Shown here: positions 27,064-39,400 of the stretch, one piece after another
How positions within the stretch are numbered: position 1 is the first letter of the stretch
Layout of the letters: each line of letters starts with the position of its first letter
NCBI RefSeq assembly: GCF_003651185.1
Contig: NZ_RCDC01000004.1
Coordinates: 2,555,288-2,619,287, forward strand
Length of the DNA: 64,000 nucleotides
Direction of reading: 5' to 3'
DNA from: Stenotrophomonas rhizophila
GTDB lineage: Bacteria > Pseudomonadota > Gammaproteobacteria > Xanthomonadales > Xanthomonadaceae
Position numbers and translations under genes: made by a program
The notes under the pieces: generated by a model
Seen by the model: only the letters and a program-made list of their open reading frames with translations
Database searches by the model: none
Told to the model about the DNA's origin: nothing

Positions 27064-30000
27064 TCAGCGTGCCGGGTCGCGGTAGCGGACGGGGTCCGGC
27101 CGGAAAAGGTCTTCATCGAACTTGAAGCGCAGGCGCAGGAACACGCCCTGCTGGGTGTACTCGTAACCGTTCAGGTCACGATCGCCGGCGAAGCCGCTCC
27201 AGTTGTAGCCGGCCGACAGCCACAGGTTCTGCCGCAGCAGGCGGCCGACCTCCATGCCGTAGGCGTACTGGTTGGCACCGCTCTGCCCACGGAAGGTGGA
27301 GCCCAGCACGCCGATATCCCAGTTCTCGGTGATGTCGTACACCACGCGGCCGGAGAACAGCATCGCGCGGAAGCGGCTGTTGACCCGTGCACTGTCGGTG
27401 TAGGCGAACTGGTCCTGTTGCCACTTGCCGGCCACGCGGCCGGTGAACCACCACGGTCGCGACGGGTGCCAGTCGGCATGCGCCGAGACGATGTGCGCGC
27501 GGGTGCGTACGTCCTGGCTGCTGCCATCAATGGTGTTGCCGTCGGACAGGGTCAGGCCGCTTTCATCGCGCTCCAGCTTGTACTCGTAGCGGGCCAGCGC
27601 GTTGATCCGGTTGCGGTCGACATCGCGGTAGGCCACGCCGAGCTGGAAACGATCCTGCAGCACATCGCCGCGGGCCTCGTAGCGGGTGCTGAGCAGATAG
27701 TTGCGCGCCAGCAGTGTCCAGTCACGGCTGAGCTTGCGGGCGAGCATGAACTGCAGCAGCGTGGTGTTGAACGCCTCGTTGGCCTCGGTATCGGGCACGT
27801 CTTCGGAGATGCGGTGCTCGGCACGGATCGCCCCGCGCCACAGCGGGTTGGCGCTGTAGTCCAGCGCCAGTGCCAGGCCGGTGCTGTCCCCGGTGCTGCC
27901 GTCGATCACCTTGACGTGCTCGGCCGAGCTGGCCAGGCGCAGGCCTTCGCGGATGTCCCAGTTGTTGCGGATACCCGAGGCGGCCTGCACATCGCGGCCG
28001 CTGATCGAGTCACGCAGGCGGTACTCGCTGAAGGTCTGGGTATCGCGCAGGTAGCTGCTGTCGATACCGAACACCAGCGCATCGGCTTCACGGTCGGTGG
28101 TGGTGATGCCGTAGGCGCTGGTCAGGCCGGTCTGCTTCTCATACCGGCCATACACGCGGCTGCGTTCGAACACCTGGTAATCCAGGCCGGCCGCCAGCCG
28201 CTTGCGGTCCTCGCCGCTGACGCTGTGCTCCACTTCCGCACCCGCGCTGAGGCGATCGCTCAGGCGGTAGCCCAGGCCGAACCGGGCACTGTCCGATTCC
28301 AGCTCGGTGCCGACCGGCAGGTCGCTGGTAATCGGGCTGCCACTGCTGCTGCCGTTGATGACCATCAGGCCGGTCAGCGGATCCAGCGCCTGTTGGCCGT
28401 AGCCCAGTGCGCCGCCACCGGATCCGGTCGCAAACCCACCGGTGAGACCGCCAGCATTGCCGAACGGCACCCCGGACGACCACGGCGAGGTCACGCCGAT
28501 GGTCTCGCGGATGCTGCGCACGCCCAGGTCCACGGTCAGCCGTTCGGTAGCACCGATGCGTACACCGGCACCGCCGGCGTCGCGCTTGCCGCCATCGGGG
28601 TTGCGGTCCTCGCTGCGCAGGCCTTCCACATACAGTTCCAGCCGCGGGCCCACCCGGTATGCCAACCGCGCGTTGTACTCGCCACGGCCACCGTACAACG
28701 GTGCGGCCGGGTTGTTGAAGGCCGGATCGGTACGTGCGGCGAATACGCGGGCGTCGAGCTTGTCGGCGCTGTGCGCGAACTCCACCCGCCAGGCATCGCC
28801 CTCGACCTCCCCGGTGATGTCCTTCAGGCCCTGCGAGGTGATCTGGTTGATCGAGTTGGTGTTGACCTCGCTGCGGGTGCGCGCGAACTCGGCGACCAGC
28901 AGCGTGTTGGCGCCGAACCGGTAGCTCGCGTTCGCGCTGCCCATCTTGAACTCCGCATAGGGATTGCGGTCATCGACCGCCGCCGCGCCGACCTCGAGCT
29001 GCTCGGTGAGTTTGACCTGCGCATCGGCGCCGACCACCCAGAACTTCTCGGTGCCCTGGTCCAGCTCATAGGTGATGCGCAGCGACACCGGATTGAGATC
29101 GCTGTCGAAGGCCGGCAGGAACTGATTGAGCAGGATGCGGCCGGAGAACGGTTCGAAGCTGTAATCGACCAACCGCGCGAGCGAGCGCACCGAGGTGATG
29201 CGGGTGGGCTGGTTGCGATCGCGCACGATCACCTCCACCCGCTCGCTGCCTTCCAGCACGGCGTTGTTGCGCAGCGCATACGGGCCACTGCCCTGGCTGC
29301 GGAACTCCTCGATCACCTGGCGCAGCGAATCCTGCATCGCAAACACGTTGCTGCGCACGCGCTCGCTTTCGAAATGCCAGCCCAGGCCGGTAGCGGTGCG
29401 GTTGTAGGTGCCCAGGCTGCGCTGCGGGATCGCACCACTGCCGCCGATGCCGGTTGCGGTGGCCAGCGTATCGCCGGTCTGGAAGTCGCCGTACAGCAGG
29501 TAGCTGCGCTGGTTGTCGATGCGCACGTAAAGACGCTCGGCCGAACGCGCATCGAAGCCGCGCAGCGAAGAATCCCCGTAGACCGGGTAGAACTCTTCGG
29601 GCTGGATATCGCGCAGCAGGCGACCACGGGTGTCCTTGTCCGAGTCGTAGGCGGCGGTGAGCAGGTACTCGCCCTTGATCCGGCCCTTGACGAAGAACGC
29701 GGTGCGCGCGGCGGCGTTGGCCTTGCCGTTGTTGAACTGGCGTTCCCAGCGGCGGATGTCACGGTCGAAGGCATCGTGATGCTCCACCGGCGAGATCAGG
29801 CCGGCGTTGCTGCGCCGGCGGAAGTTGACCACGCCTTCGATCAGACCGGTGGCCAGCAGCTCACGCATTTCCGGCAGGAACCCGATCGTGCCCTGCGCCG
29901 TCTCGGCGCCGGCAGTGATGCGCAGCACCACGTCCTGCGGCTCATGCGGGGCAAGCAGGTCGAATTCGGCCACGCCATCGACCACCTGCAGCTGGATGCC

Positions 30001-30420
30001 CGGAGTGACCTTGTCGGCGTCCAGCGCGCCCGGACCGAGTTCATCGGTGCGCGAGCCGGGCAGGCGGATGCGGCCACCACTGGTCTCGATCGTGGCATAG
30101 GTGGTGCCGGCCAGCGCGCGGCCGGCGGCGTCCAGCAGCTGCACACGCACATGCACGGCGCTCTGGCCATCGGCCGGTACGCCATCACGGTCCAACTCGA
30201 CCAGGATCCGGTCGAGCGTGCCCGGCACCGCGCTGTCCAGCGCGCGCGGGGCAGCATCGGTACTGGCCGGGCTGCGCGGGTACAAGGTGCTGGCATCGCC
30301 CAGCACCGGCGTGAAGCGGCCGGGGCTGCCGACGCTCTGCGCCATGGCCGGCACGGCAGCCAGGGCGCAGGCGAGCAGGCTCAGGCGCGGCAGGCGGGAC
30401 AACGTCGCGACGCGGCTCAT
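27064..30420 (-). CDS. Large outer-membrane beta-barrel protein with N-terminal Ig-like domain
   Basis: This 1,118-residue protein has a signal peptide (cleavage near AMAQ, residue 28). An Ig-like (invasin/Big_1-type) domain spans about 48-175, with ILVELDRDGVPADGQSAVHVRVQLLD, TYATIETSGG and VVDGVAEFDLLAP as its strands. The remaining 900 residues are rich in alternating hydrophobic strands and tyrosines (KGRIKGEYLLTAAYDSDKDT, ERLYVRIDNQRSYLLYGDF, FLRLRFKFDEDLF), typical of an outer-membrane barrel of many strands. No TonB box or plug domain is evident, so it is probably not a classical TonB-dependent receptor. Its ATG overlaps the giant gene's stop by 4 nt. I propose that it is the outer-membrane partner or exporter of the giant protein. 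Confidence 0.8.
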   Translation of the reverse strand: MSRVATLSRLPRLSLLACALAAVPAMAQSVGSPGRFTPVLGDASTLYPRSPASTDAAPRALDSAVPGTLDRILVELDRDGVPADGQSAVHVRVQLLDAAGRALAGTTYATIETSGGRIRLPGSRTDELGPGALDADKVTPGIQLQVVDGVAEFDLLAPHEPQDVVLRITAGAETAQGTIGFLPEMRELLATGLIEGVVNFRRRSNAGLISPVEHHDAFDRDIRRWERQFNNGKANAAARTAFFVKGRIKGEYLLTAAYDSDKDTRGRLLRDIQPEEFYPVYGDSSLRGFDARSAERLYVRIDNQRSYLLYGDFQTGDTLATATGIGGSGAIPQRSLGTYNRTATGLGWHFESERVRSNVFAMQDSLRQVIEEFRSQGSGPYALRNNAVLEGSERVEVIVRDRNQPTRITSVRSLARLVDYSFEPFSGRILLNQFLPAFDSDLNPVSLRITYELDQGTEKFWVVGADAQVKLTEQLEVGAAAVDDRNPYAEFKMGSANASYRFGANTLLVAEFARTRSEVNTNSINQITSQGLKDITGEVEGDAWRVEFAHSADKLDARVFAARTDPAFNNPAAPLYGGRGEYNARLAYRVGPRLELYVEGLRSEDRNPDGGKRDAGGAGVRIGATERLTVDLGVRSIRETIGVTSPWSSGVPFGNAGGLTGGFATGSGGGALGYGQQALDPLTGLMVINGSSSGSPITSDLPVGTELESDSARFGLGYRLSDRLSAGAEVEHSVSGEDRKRLAAGLDYQVFERSRVYGRYEKQTGLTSAYGITTTDREADALVFGIDSSYLRDTQTFSEYRLRDSISGRDVQAASGIRNNWDIREGLRLASSAEHVKVIDGSTGDSTGLALALDYSANPLWRGAIRAEHRISEDVPDTEANEAFNTTLLQFMLARKLSRDWTLLARNYLLSTRYEARGDVLQDRFQLGVAYRDVDRNRINALARYEYKLERDESGLTLSDGNTIDGSSQDVRTRAHIVSAHADWHPSRPWWFTGRVAGKWQQDQFAYTDSARVNSRFRAMLFSGRVVYDITENWDIGVLGSTFRGQSGANQYAYGMEVGRLLRQNLWLSAGYNWSGFAGDRDLNGYEYTQQGVFLRLRFKFDEDLFRPDPVRYRDPAR

Positions 30421-33400
30421 GGCTGGCCCTCCGTCGAAGCGCCGGCAGCGGGCGGATGGGCTCTGGGTTGCACGATCGGTCTCTGGTTGGCCGAGTCGGT
30501 CGCCTGTTGCGGCGCCCGCGCGGGTTTGCTGTCGAAACGCAGCGGCGGCTGCCCGGTCTCGGTCTCCGGCGCACGCACCTCACCCTGGGTACGGCGGGCC
30601 TTGACCTGCTCCAGCACCGGGTTGGCACAGCTGCCTTCGATGAAGTCAGCACGGTGCAGCTCACCGTTCTTGAGGTCCAGGAACAGGCTGTCGGCATCGC
30701 CCAGGTTGCGGTTGCTGCTGGTGGTCAGGCGCGCGCCGAGCGGCAACGTGCTGGCATCCACCTTCAGCGTGTGGCTCTGCGGCGGCAGGCCGCAGTAGCT
30801 GTACTTGCCCTCCGAATCGCTGATCACCCAGGTGCCGTCGGAGAAGTACAGCCGCACGCCGGGGATGCCCAGTTCTTCGCGGTCCTGCACGTGGTTGTTG
30901 TTGCAGTCCACGAACACCTTGCCGAGCACGCAGGCCTGGTCGGTGAATACACCGCCGGTGACGCGCACGCGGTACTCGGCACGGTTGGACGGCAATGCAC
31001 CCGGCAGCGGCGTGAGGCTGCCGGTGTCGATGCAGCCGCCACTGAAGGCACAGCCGAACGCCTGTGCGCGGTTGATGCCATCGCCCTGCTGCGCGCCCAC
31101 GCCCACCCGCACGCGGTAGGTCAGCACGATCTGGCCACCGACCGTGATCGGGCCGACATCAAAGCCCAGCAACGGGCCCGGCTTGCCGGACGGATCGGTG
31201 ACGGCGCGGCCATCGGCACGCGCGGTGCCGTCGATGTAGGTGAAGCCGCGCGGCAGGCGATCGATCACGTTGACCGTGCGCAGCGCGCTGCCCGCGGTCT
31301 GGCGGATGGTGATCGTGTACTGCACGGTGTCGCCGATCTCCGCGGTCTGGCGGTCACCGTTCTTGCTGATCGCCAGGCCGGTCGCTACCGCGGTGTCCAG
31401 CGGCAGGTGGTTGTTGATGATGGCCGCGGTGTCCGAGCCGGCGAACAGGCCGAGGTAGTACTGCGTCGCCATGCCGACCGCACCGGTCGGTGCCAGACGA
31501 TTCGGCTGCACCAAGTGGTTGGCACCGGCGCTGCCGGCCGGCGACAGCGAGCCGCCCTGCGGTGGGATCAGAGACGAGACGAACTGATAGCTGCCCGGCG
31601 GCGTCACGGTGAGCTGGAATTCGCAGCGGGCCGGCGCGGCCGGGCCGAAGGCGAACTGATAGAAGCCCTCGCTGCCCACCGTCATCGAGATCGCGCTGCC
31701 TTCCAGGCGATAGCCGCCGCTGCCGGCATTGAGCACCGAGGTGCGCGGGTCGTAGCCGGCACACAGGCCGACCGGCGCCAGGGTCACGATCGAGCCCGGA
31801 ACCGGGTCGCGGGTGGTGGCGTCGTAGACCACGCCCGACGGATCCACCGGCAGGCTCTGCTGCGGCAGGTGCTGGCCCGGGCGGAGCACGACTTCCAGCT
31901 GGCTGGTGCCGTTCTCGTTGATCCGGCAGGCGCTGACCCCGGCGCGCGCGATGGCGGCCGGTGCGTCGCAGGCTTCCTGGATCCCGGCCACGGTTTCGCG
32001 GGTGACCGGATTCGGCCACAGGATGTTGGAGGTCGGATCGCGGAAGCGGATGTTCCAGGTCACGCCCGGCACCACGTCGCCGAAGCGGTAGCTGCCGTCG
32101 GCACCGGTCGTGGTGGTCTTCACCACCTGGCCGCTGGCCGGGTCGACCAGCTCGACGACCCACGATGGCAGGCGCTTGTCGCCGCCGTCCAGCAGCTGGT
32201 CATCGCTGCCGATGTCGTACCACACCGTACCGCCGACCGAGGCGGCCAGCTGGACGGCATTGGGCACGCGGCAGGCGTTGAACTGGATCGTTTCCACGCA
32301 CTCGGGCAGCTGGGTCACATCGCCCTCGAACGCGCCGCGCTCGGCCGGGGTCGGTGCGCGGAATTCATTCTCGCCACCGCCTTCGACCAGCACCGCATTG
32401 TTCACGGTACCCGCTTCCGCGGCGGCAGCACCGACCAGCACCTGCACCTCGATGGTGTCCACCGAGGTGGCGCCGGCGGCCAGCACCTGCTGGCTGCGGC
32501 AATCGAAGCGGGTGTCGCCCACTGCGCCGGTGCAGACCCAACCGGTCCCGCTCGGCGCCGCCGCCAGGGTCAGCCCCTGCGGCAGCCGGTCGTGCACGGT
32601 GTATTCGCCGCGCGACGACTGCTGCCCGCCATTGCGCACCCGGAGGGTGTACGTGGCGATGTTGTTGACGGTGAAGCGTGCGCTGCCCGCGGTCTTGGTG
32701 ACCAGCATGTCCGGCGAATCGCCGATCTCACCGAAATTGTTGTCGATCGAGTCCCCGCCCAGCGGCAACACGATCTGGCTGACCGCCGAGGGCACCGTGT
32801 CGCGGCCGGTGGCCACGCCGGTGACGACACCGTCCACGGCGCCGGCACTGGTGATGCCGTTGAGGGTCTGCGGCGGCTGGGTCGGCTCGGTCACCGTATA
32901 GGTGCCCGGACGCAGCTCGTCGAAGCGATAGCGGCCTTCGGCATCGGTGGTAAGCGTGATCGAGACCGCCTGGCCCAGATCATCGGTGCCGGTCAGCACC
33001 ACGGTGACGTTGGCGATGCCGCCCTCACCTGCGTCGACCACGCCGTTGTCGTTGCTGTCGTTGTAGACCCGGCCGGCGATGCTGCCGGTCGGGATCTCAC
33101 CGAAGTTGTTGTTCACCGACTGCTGGTTCACGCCCAGCACCACGCCGGTGATCTTCGACGGCGTGCTGCCCGGCGCGGTCACGCTGCCACCGGTGCTGCC
33201 GGCCACGGTACGGCCGTCACGGGTGCCCGCCGGCTGGTCCGGCTCGGTGACCGTGTAGGTGCCCGGCGGCAGGTCGCTGAAGCTGTAGTTGCCCTCGGCA
33301 TCGGTCACGGTGTCGCGGGTGATCGGATTGCCCACCAGGTCGGTGCCGGTCAGGGTGATGGTGACGTTGGCCAGACCGGTTTCGCCGGGGTCGACCACGC

Positions 33401-36400
33401 CATCGTTGTTGCGGTCGATCCAGACCTTGCCGCTGATGCCGCTGTTGAGCGGAATCTCACCGAACAGGTTGTCCACCGAGGCGATGCCCGGAGTGGACAG
33501 ATCGATCGTGCTGATGCGGCTGGGCACGGTGGTCACCGGCGTGGCGGTGCCACGGCTGACACCGTCGACGGTGCCCGCGGTGGTGATGCCGTTGCTGGTG
33601 CCGGTCGGCTGCTGCGGTTCGGTCAGGGTGTACGTGCCCGGGCGCAGATCGGCGAAGGCGAAACGGCCATCGGCGTCGGTCTGCACGCTGCGCGTGACGC
33701 TGGCGCCGGTGTCGTCGGTGCCGGTCAGCTCGATGGTGACCCCTTCGATGCCGGTTTCGGCGGCGCCGCTCTGCGCACCATTGTTGTCGGCGTCGAAGAA
33801 CACCGTGCCGGAGATCGACACCGGCAGCACTTCACCGAAATTGTTGTTGATGGAGGCCTTGCCTGCCGGCAGCACGACCGCGCTGATCGCACTGGGTACG
33901 CTCGCCACCGGGGTGGCGGTGCCGACCGCGGTGCCGTCGATGGTGCCGGTGGCCGTAATGCCATTGATCGTGGCGACACCGTTGAACACCGGCTGCGCAG
34001 CCTGCTGGGTCACCGTATAGGTGCCCGCCAGCAGGTCGTCGAAGCGGTAGCGCCCGTCGGCATCGGTCGCGATCGCCGCGACCGGCTGGCCCAGCACATC
34101 CACGGTGCCGCCCGGCAGCTGCACCTGCACGTTGGGCAGGCCCGGTTCGCCGGCGTCCTGCACGCCGTTGTTGTTGCGGTCCAGGTAGACGGTGCCGGAG
34201 AGCGCGGCAGCGCGCTCGCCGAAGTCATTGCCCGTGGAGCCGGTCACGGGCAGGTTGGTGATCGTGATCAGGTTGCCCGGGGTTTGGCGACCCTCGGCCA
34301 AGCCGGTCGGCTGGGTCTCGGTGATGCGGTAATCCTGGCCGGCCACGGCGCCGGGATAGCTGTAATGGCCATCGGCATTGGTCACCAGCGTTTCGGTGGT
34401 GTCGTCGGCGGTGCCGAACACACCGTCCGGGCCTGCACCCACGATGATCACCTGCACGCCGGGGATACCGACGTCGCCTGCATTGTTGTCGCCGTCATCG
34501 TTGCGGTCCAGGTAGACCGTGCCGCTGATCGGGGCGTTGGCCAGCTCACCGAACAGGTAGCCGGTAGCGTCCTGTCCAGCGTCGATGGCGATGCCGGAGA
34601 TCACGTTGGGCACGGCGGTGCTGCCCGGCGTGGCGGCGTTGCCGGCGGTGTGCTTGCCGTCCAGGTACGTGGCCGGCTGGGTTTCCGTCAGCGTGTAGCC
34701 GGTGCCCGCCTGGGCCGGCAGCAGATCGCTGAAGCGGTAGGCGCCATCGGCGTCGGTGGTCGCGGTCAGGGTGACCGGATTGCCGAGCACATCGGTACCG
34801 GTGAGCGTCACGATCACGTTGGCGATCGGGTTCTCGCCGCTGTCGCGCAGGCCGTTGTTGTTGCCGGCGGCCGCGTTGGAGAAATCTTCGTAGACCGAGC
34901 CGGCAATCGAGCCGAGCTTCTCACCGAAGTCATTGCCGCTGGAACCGGTCAACGGCAGCGCGGTGATGTCGATCTGGTTGCTCGGGTTCTCGGCCGCATC
35001 GGCGTAGCCCTGCGGCTGCGTTTCAGTGATCCGGTAGTGCTGCCCCACGACCAGGTTGTCGAAGGTGTAACGGCCCTGTGCATCGGTCTGCACGGTGATC
35101 GGCGGCAGATCGTCGGCGGTGCCATAGAGGCCGTCCGGGCCTGCGCCGGTCAGGGTGATGGTGACATCCAGCAGGCCACCATTGGGCTGCGAGCCGCGGC
35201 CGCCGGCGTCACCGGCGTCGAAGTCGCCATTGCCGTTGCGGTCCAGGTAGACGTGGCCGGAGATGGACGTGATCGCGTCTTCGCCGAAGTTGAACGCGGT
35301 ACCGTCGTCGCCACTGGACAGATCGATGCCGACAATGCGGTCCGTCGTGGGCGCATCGCCGCTCGCGCCGGTGGTCACCGTGCAACTCGTGCAGGCGACG
35401 CCGCCGATCAGCCCGGGATTGATCGCGCTGGGGCGGTTGCGATAGCTGCCATCCGGCAGCACTTCGCGCAGCGTATAGACCTGCAGCGGGTCCAGCCCGA
35501 TGAAGCTGTAGCTGCCGTCATTGCCGGTGGTGCGGGTGTCCAGCACGGTGCCGGAAGCATCGAGCAGCTCGATGGTGGCGTTGGCGATCGGCGCATCACC
35601 GGCATCGCGCACATTGCTGTAGTTGCTGTCCACGTAGACGACGCCGGACAACGACGGGCGACGCACTTCCGGGAAGTTGTAGCGCACGGCATCCACGCCC
35701 GCACCCAACGCGATCGTGGTGTAGACCGAATCGGCGCTGGTGACCGGCGTTACCGCGGCGAAGACACCACCAGCCGACGGCGCCTGCGCGCCCGTTGACG
35801 GCGGCGCAACCGGACCGTTGACGTAGGCGGTCGGCTGGCTCTGGGTCAGGGTGTAACCGGCGGTACCGGCCGGGGCCAGGTTCTCGAAGCGGTAGGCGCC
35901 CTGCGCGTCGGTGGTGGCATCCAGCGAAACAACATTGCCGTATGCGTCTTCACCACTGAGGTGCACGGTGACGCCGGAGATCAGCGGCTCACCACTCTGC
36001 AGCGTGCCACCGTTGGCACCGTCGCGGTCGCGGTCCTGGAATACCACGCCGGCCAGCGAGGAACGCACCACGGTGTGGGTGGTGGTGTCCTCGTTGTTGC
36101 CCGGCTCCGGATCGAGCTGGTCGCTGGTGGCCTTGGCGGTATTGAGGCCATTGCCGTTGGCCGGAAGCGTGGTCCAGCGCGCGGGAATCAGCACGCGCAC
36201 CTGCCCGTCCAAGGCCAGGTCGCCCATGCGGCAGGTGACGGTGCGGCCCACCAGCAGGCAGTTGCCGAGGCCGGTGGTCTGCACGCCCGGGTCCGCAGTG
36301 GCGCCGCGCTTCTGCCAGGTGATCGCAGCCGCGCCGCCGAGCACTTCCAGCCCTTCGGGCAGGGTATCGGTGACGACCACGCCATCGCCGTTGAGCGGGT

Positions 36401-39400
36401 TGGTACCGCTGCGATCGCGCGAGAGGCTGTGCCCGGGGCCGTGATTGATCACGTCCAGCACGAACCAGAACGGCTGGTGCAGGCTGACGGTGCCTGCCGC
36501 CGCCGGCAAGGCCTGGGCGGGGTCGGCATTCGGGGCAAGCACCACGCTGGACTTCTTCATTTCCAGGTCCGCGCGGGTGCGGATGCTGGTTTCCTGGGTG
36601 GCGGTGTTGTTGCTGGTGTCGCTCTCTGCTTCAGAGGACCGTGCGGTGACCGAGTTCTTCAGCGTTTCGCCGGTCGCCGGCGGTGCGGTCATGTACTGGT
36701 AGACCAGATACAGATAGCTGGTCTGGTTGGCGGTGATGACGCCTTGGTCGGCCGTGGGGACACCGGCGCTGGGCATGGTGCAGGAAATGGTCTGCGGCCC
36801 GGTGCTGGGATTGGTGCTGCCAGCAGCCACCGAGCAGCGGGAGCCGACCGGCTCCAGAGCACCCTGCGGACCGGCGATGTTGCCGGTTTTGCTGCCGACC
36901 AGGCTCACGCTGGCGCCGGGCGGCGGGCTGATGGTGTCATCGATCATCGTATGCGTGGCCAGCGAGGGCCCCGCGTTGCGCACGCTGATCTGGTAGTAGA
37001 TGTAGTTGTTGGTTTCCATCCCGGTGCGGGAGTCGAAGCCCAGCGGGTCCACCGCGCCGATGAAGTTCTGGTCGATCTTGTTGACAATCAGATCCACGCG
37101 ACCGGCGTCGAAGGGCAAGGTGGCGTCCTTGGTGTCGTCGTCGGTGCGGCTGTTGTAATCGTAGGTACGGCCATTGGCATCGGTGCCGCTGGACGGGTCC
37201 GGCGTCCCATCGCCATTGAGGTCGAAATGGAAGCCACCGGTGTTGGTGAACTGGCGTCCGGTATTGCCACTGTTGACGTTCGGGCGGATCTCCACCGTCA
37301 TCGTTTCCGTGGAGTTGTTGGCCATGTCCTTGGGCGTGCAGGTCAGGCGCAGCGTGGCCGGTGCGCCACCGGTGTTGAACCAGGAGGTGCCGCCGGGCGC
37401 CGGTGCGGAGCTGACCGACGGGTCGGTCGTGGTGACCTTGCACGCCTTTTCCGCTGCGTCCGAACCGGTGCGCAGGGCGGAAAGCAGCACGAAGCCGGCA
37501 TCGTTGGCAGGCAGCGTGAACAGGTCGCTGAAGACCACACCGCGTGCCGTCGATGGCCCCATGTTCTGGTAGGTGATGCGATAGATCGTGTTGACGCCGG
37601 CGCGCCCGGGAGTACCCGAGGTGATGTCCTTGCGGGTGGTGGCGACATTGGCCACCGCATCGATCTGGACCCAGTCCGAGGCGGTGTTGTTGCTCTGGTC
37701 GATCTCGCCGAGCGCGCCGGGGATGGCCGGATTGATACGGACACCGGCCGTATTGCAGAAGCGACCCGGCAGCAGCGGCTGACCGCCGCACGTGCCGGCC
37801 GGCTGGTTCTGACTGTCGAACAGGCCGCGGTTGACGGTAAAGCCTACGACCGCGGTCTCGTTGCGGCCCAGCACCGTGGTACCCGCATCGCACACCCACG
37901 CGCTGCCAATCAGGCGGCAGGTCCAGCCTGCCGGCGTGGCGTCCGCAGTCACCGTGGTGATCCCGTTGACGAAGCCCGGGATCGGATCGTTCACCACCAC
38001 GCCAGTCGTGGCTGCGCCGCCGTTGCGGATGGTCAGCGTGTAGCTCACCGAGGCGTCGCTGTTGCGGATGATGTTGTCGGCCTCGCCCGTCGCGTTGGTC
38101 TGCTTGGTGATCGACAGGTCGGCACGGTCGTCGGTGGCACGGCTCTCGCCACCGGCGCAGTCATTGGTGTCGTTCGGGTCGCGATCGATGCCGCCGGCGG
38201 TACCCGGCTCGAGCGAGCCGCCGCTGCCACCGGTGCAGGCGTCGTTGCGCAGCGCCCCGGCGGTGCGCGCCAGGGTCTGCAGCGCCAGTGCGGGCGCGTT
38301 GGCATTGACAGCCACCGGGTAGCCGGTGGCCAGGGTGCAGGTCACCGTTTGTGCCCGACCGACGGCCCAGACACGGTCGACGCTGCAGCTCCACCGCCCC
38401 ACGACCACCGAGGTGCCGGGCAGGATCGGCTGCCCGCTGGCATCCACCCACTCCTCGCCGGGTGCCAGCGTATCGACCACCTGCAGATTGCTGGTCACCG
38501 TGCGCGGCCCCAGGTTCTGCACGCCCAACGTGGACGTCATCATGCTGTCGCTGCGCACGCCGGCGCCGTTCCACACCGGCACCAGCAGCGGGGCCTTGGA
38601 CTTGCTCATGCGCAGGTCGGCGCCATCGGGAATGACGGTCAGGCCAACGGTGCCACTGTTGTTGCCCGGCACCGGGTCCGGCGTGGCCGCACGGATCTCT
38701 GCCGTATTGCTGACCACCCCACTGCTGTTGGTACCGGTCGAGGGCACCTGCGCGGTGATGGTGATGATCGCCTGCGCACCCGGCGCGAAGCTGCCGGCCA
38801 AGGTGCAGGTGCGTGCGCTCGCTCCGGCATTGCTGATGCAGGTCCAGCCGGCCGGCGCCACGCCACCAGTGATCACGAATCCTTCCGGCATCGCGTCGGT
38901 CACCACTACGCCGGTGGCCGCACTCGGGCCATCGTTGCGCGCGGTCAGGGTATAGGTCACCACCGAACCGGCTGCCGCCGGGGCCGGCGAGACCGACTTG
39001 GACATCGCCAGGTCGGCACCGGCGGTGACCGCGGTGGTCACCTGCGCGGCATTGTTGTCCGGCACCGCATCGGGTACCGAGCCGGCATTGACCACGGCGG
39101 CATTGACGATGTTGCCGGTGCCGACGTTGACCTTGCCGCGGAACTGATAGCTCGCGCTCGCGCCCACGGCCAGGGTGCCGTTGTAGGTGCCGTCCTGCGC
39201 ACTGAAGCTCCAGTCCGCACCGCTGGGCGTACCGACCAGGGTGACGTTGGGTGGCAGCGTGTCCACCACCCGGAAGCCGGTGGTGGTGCTGGGACCGTTG
39301 TTCTTGACGGTGAGGGTGTAAGTGACCTCGCCGCCGCCGATCACCGGGTCGGGCGTGGCGGACTTGCTCAGCGCCAGATCGGCCGCTGCCTGGATGGTCG

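Noticed and set aside
27064..30420. Classical TonB-dependent receptor
   Set aside because: The barrel C-terminal part fits, but I see no TonB box or plug domain after the signal peptide; an Ig-like domain is there instead.
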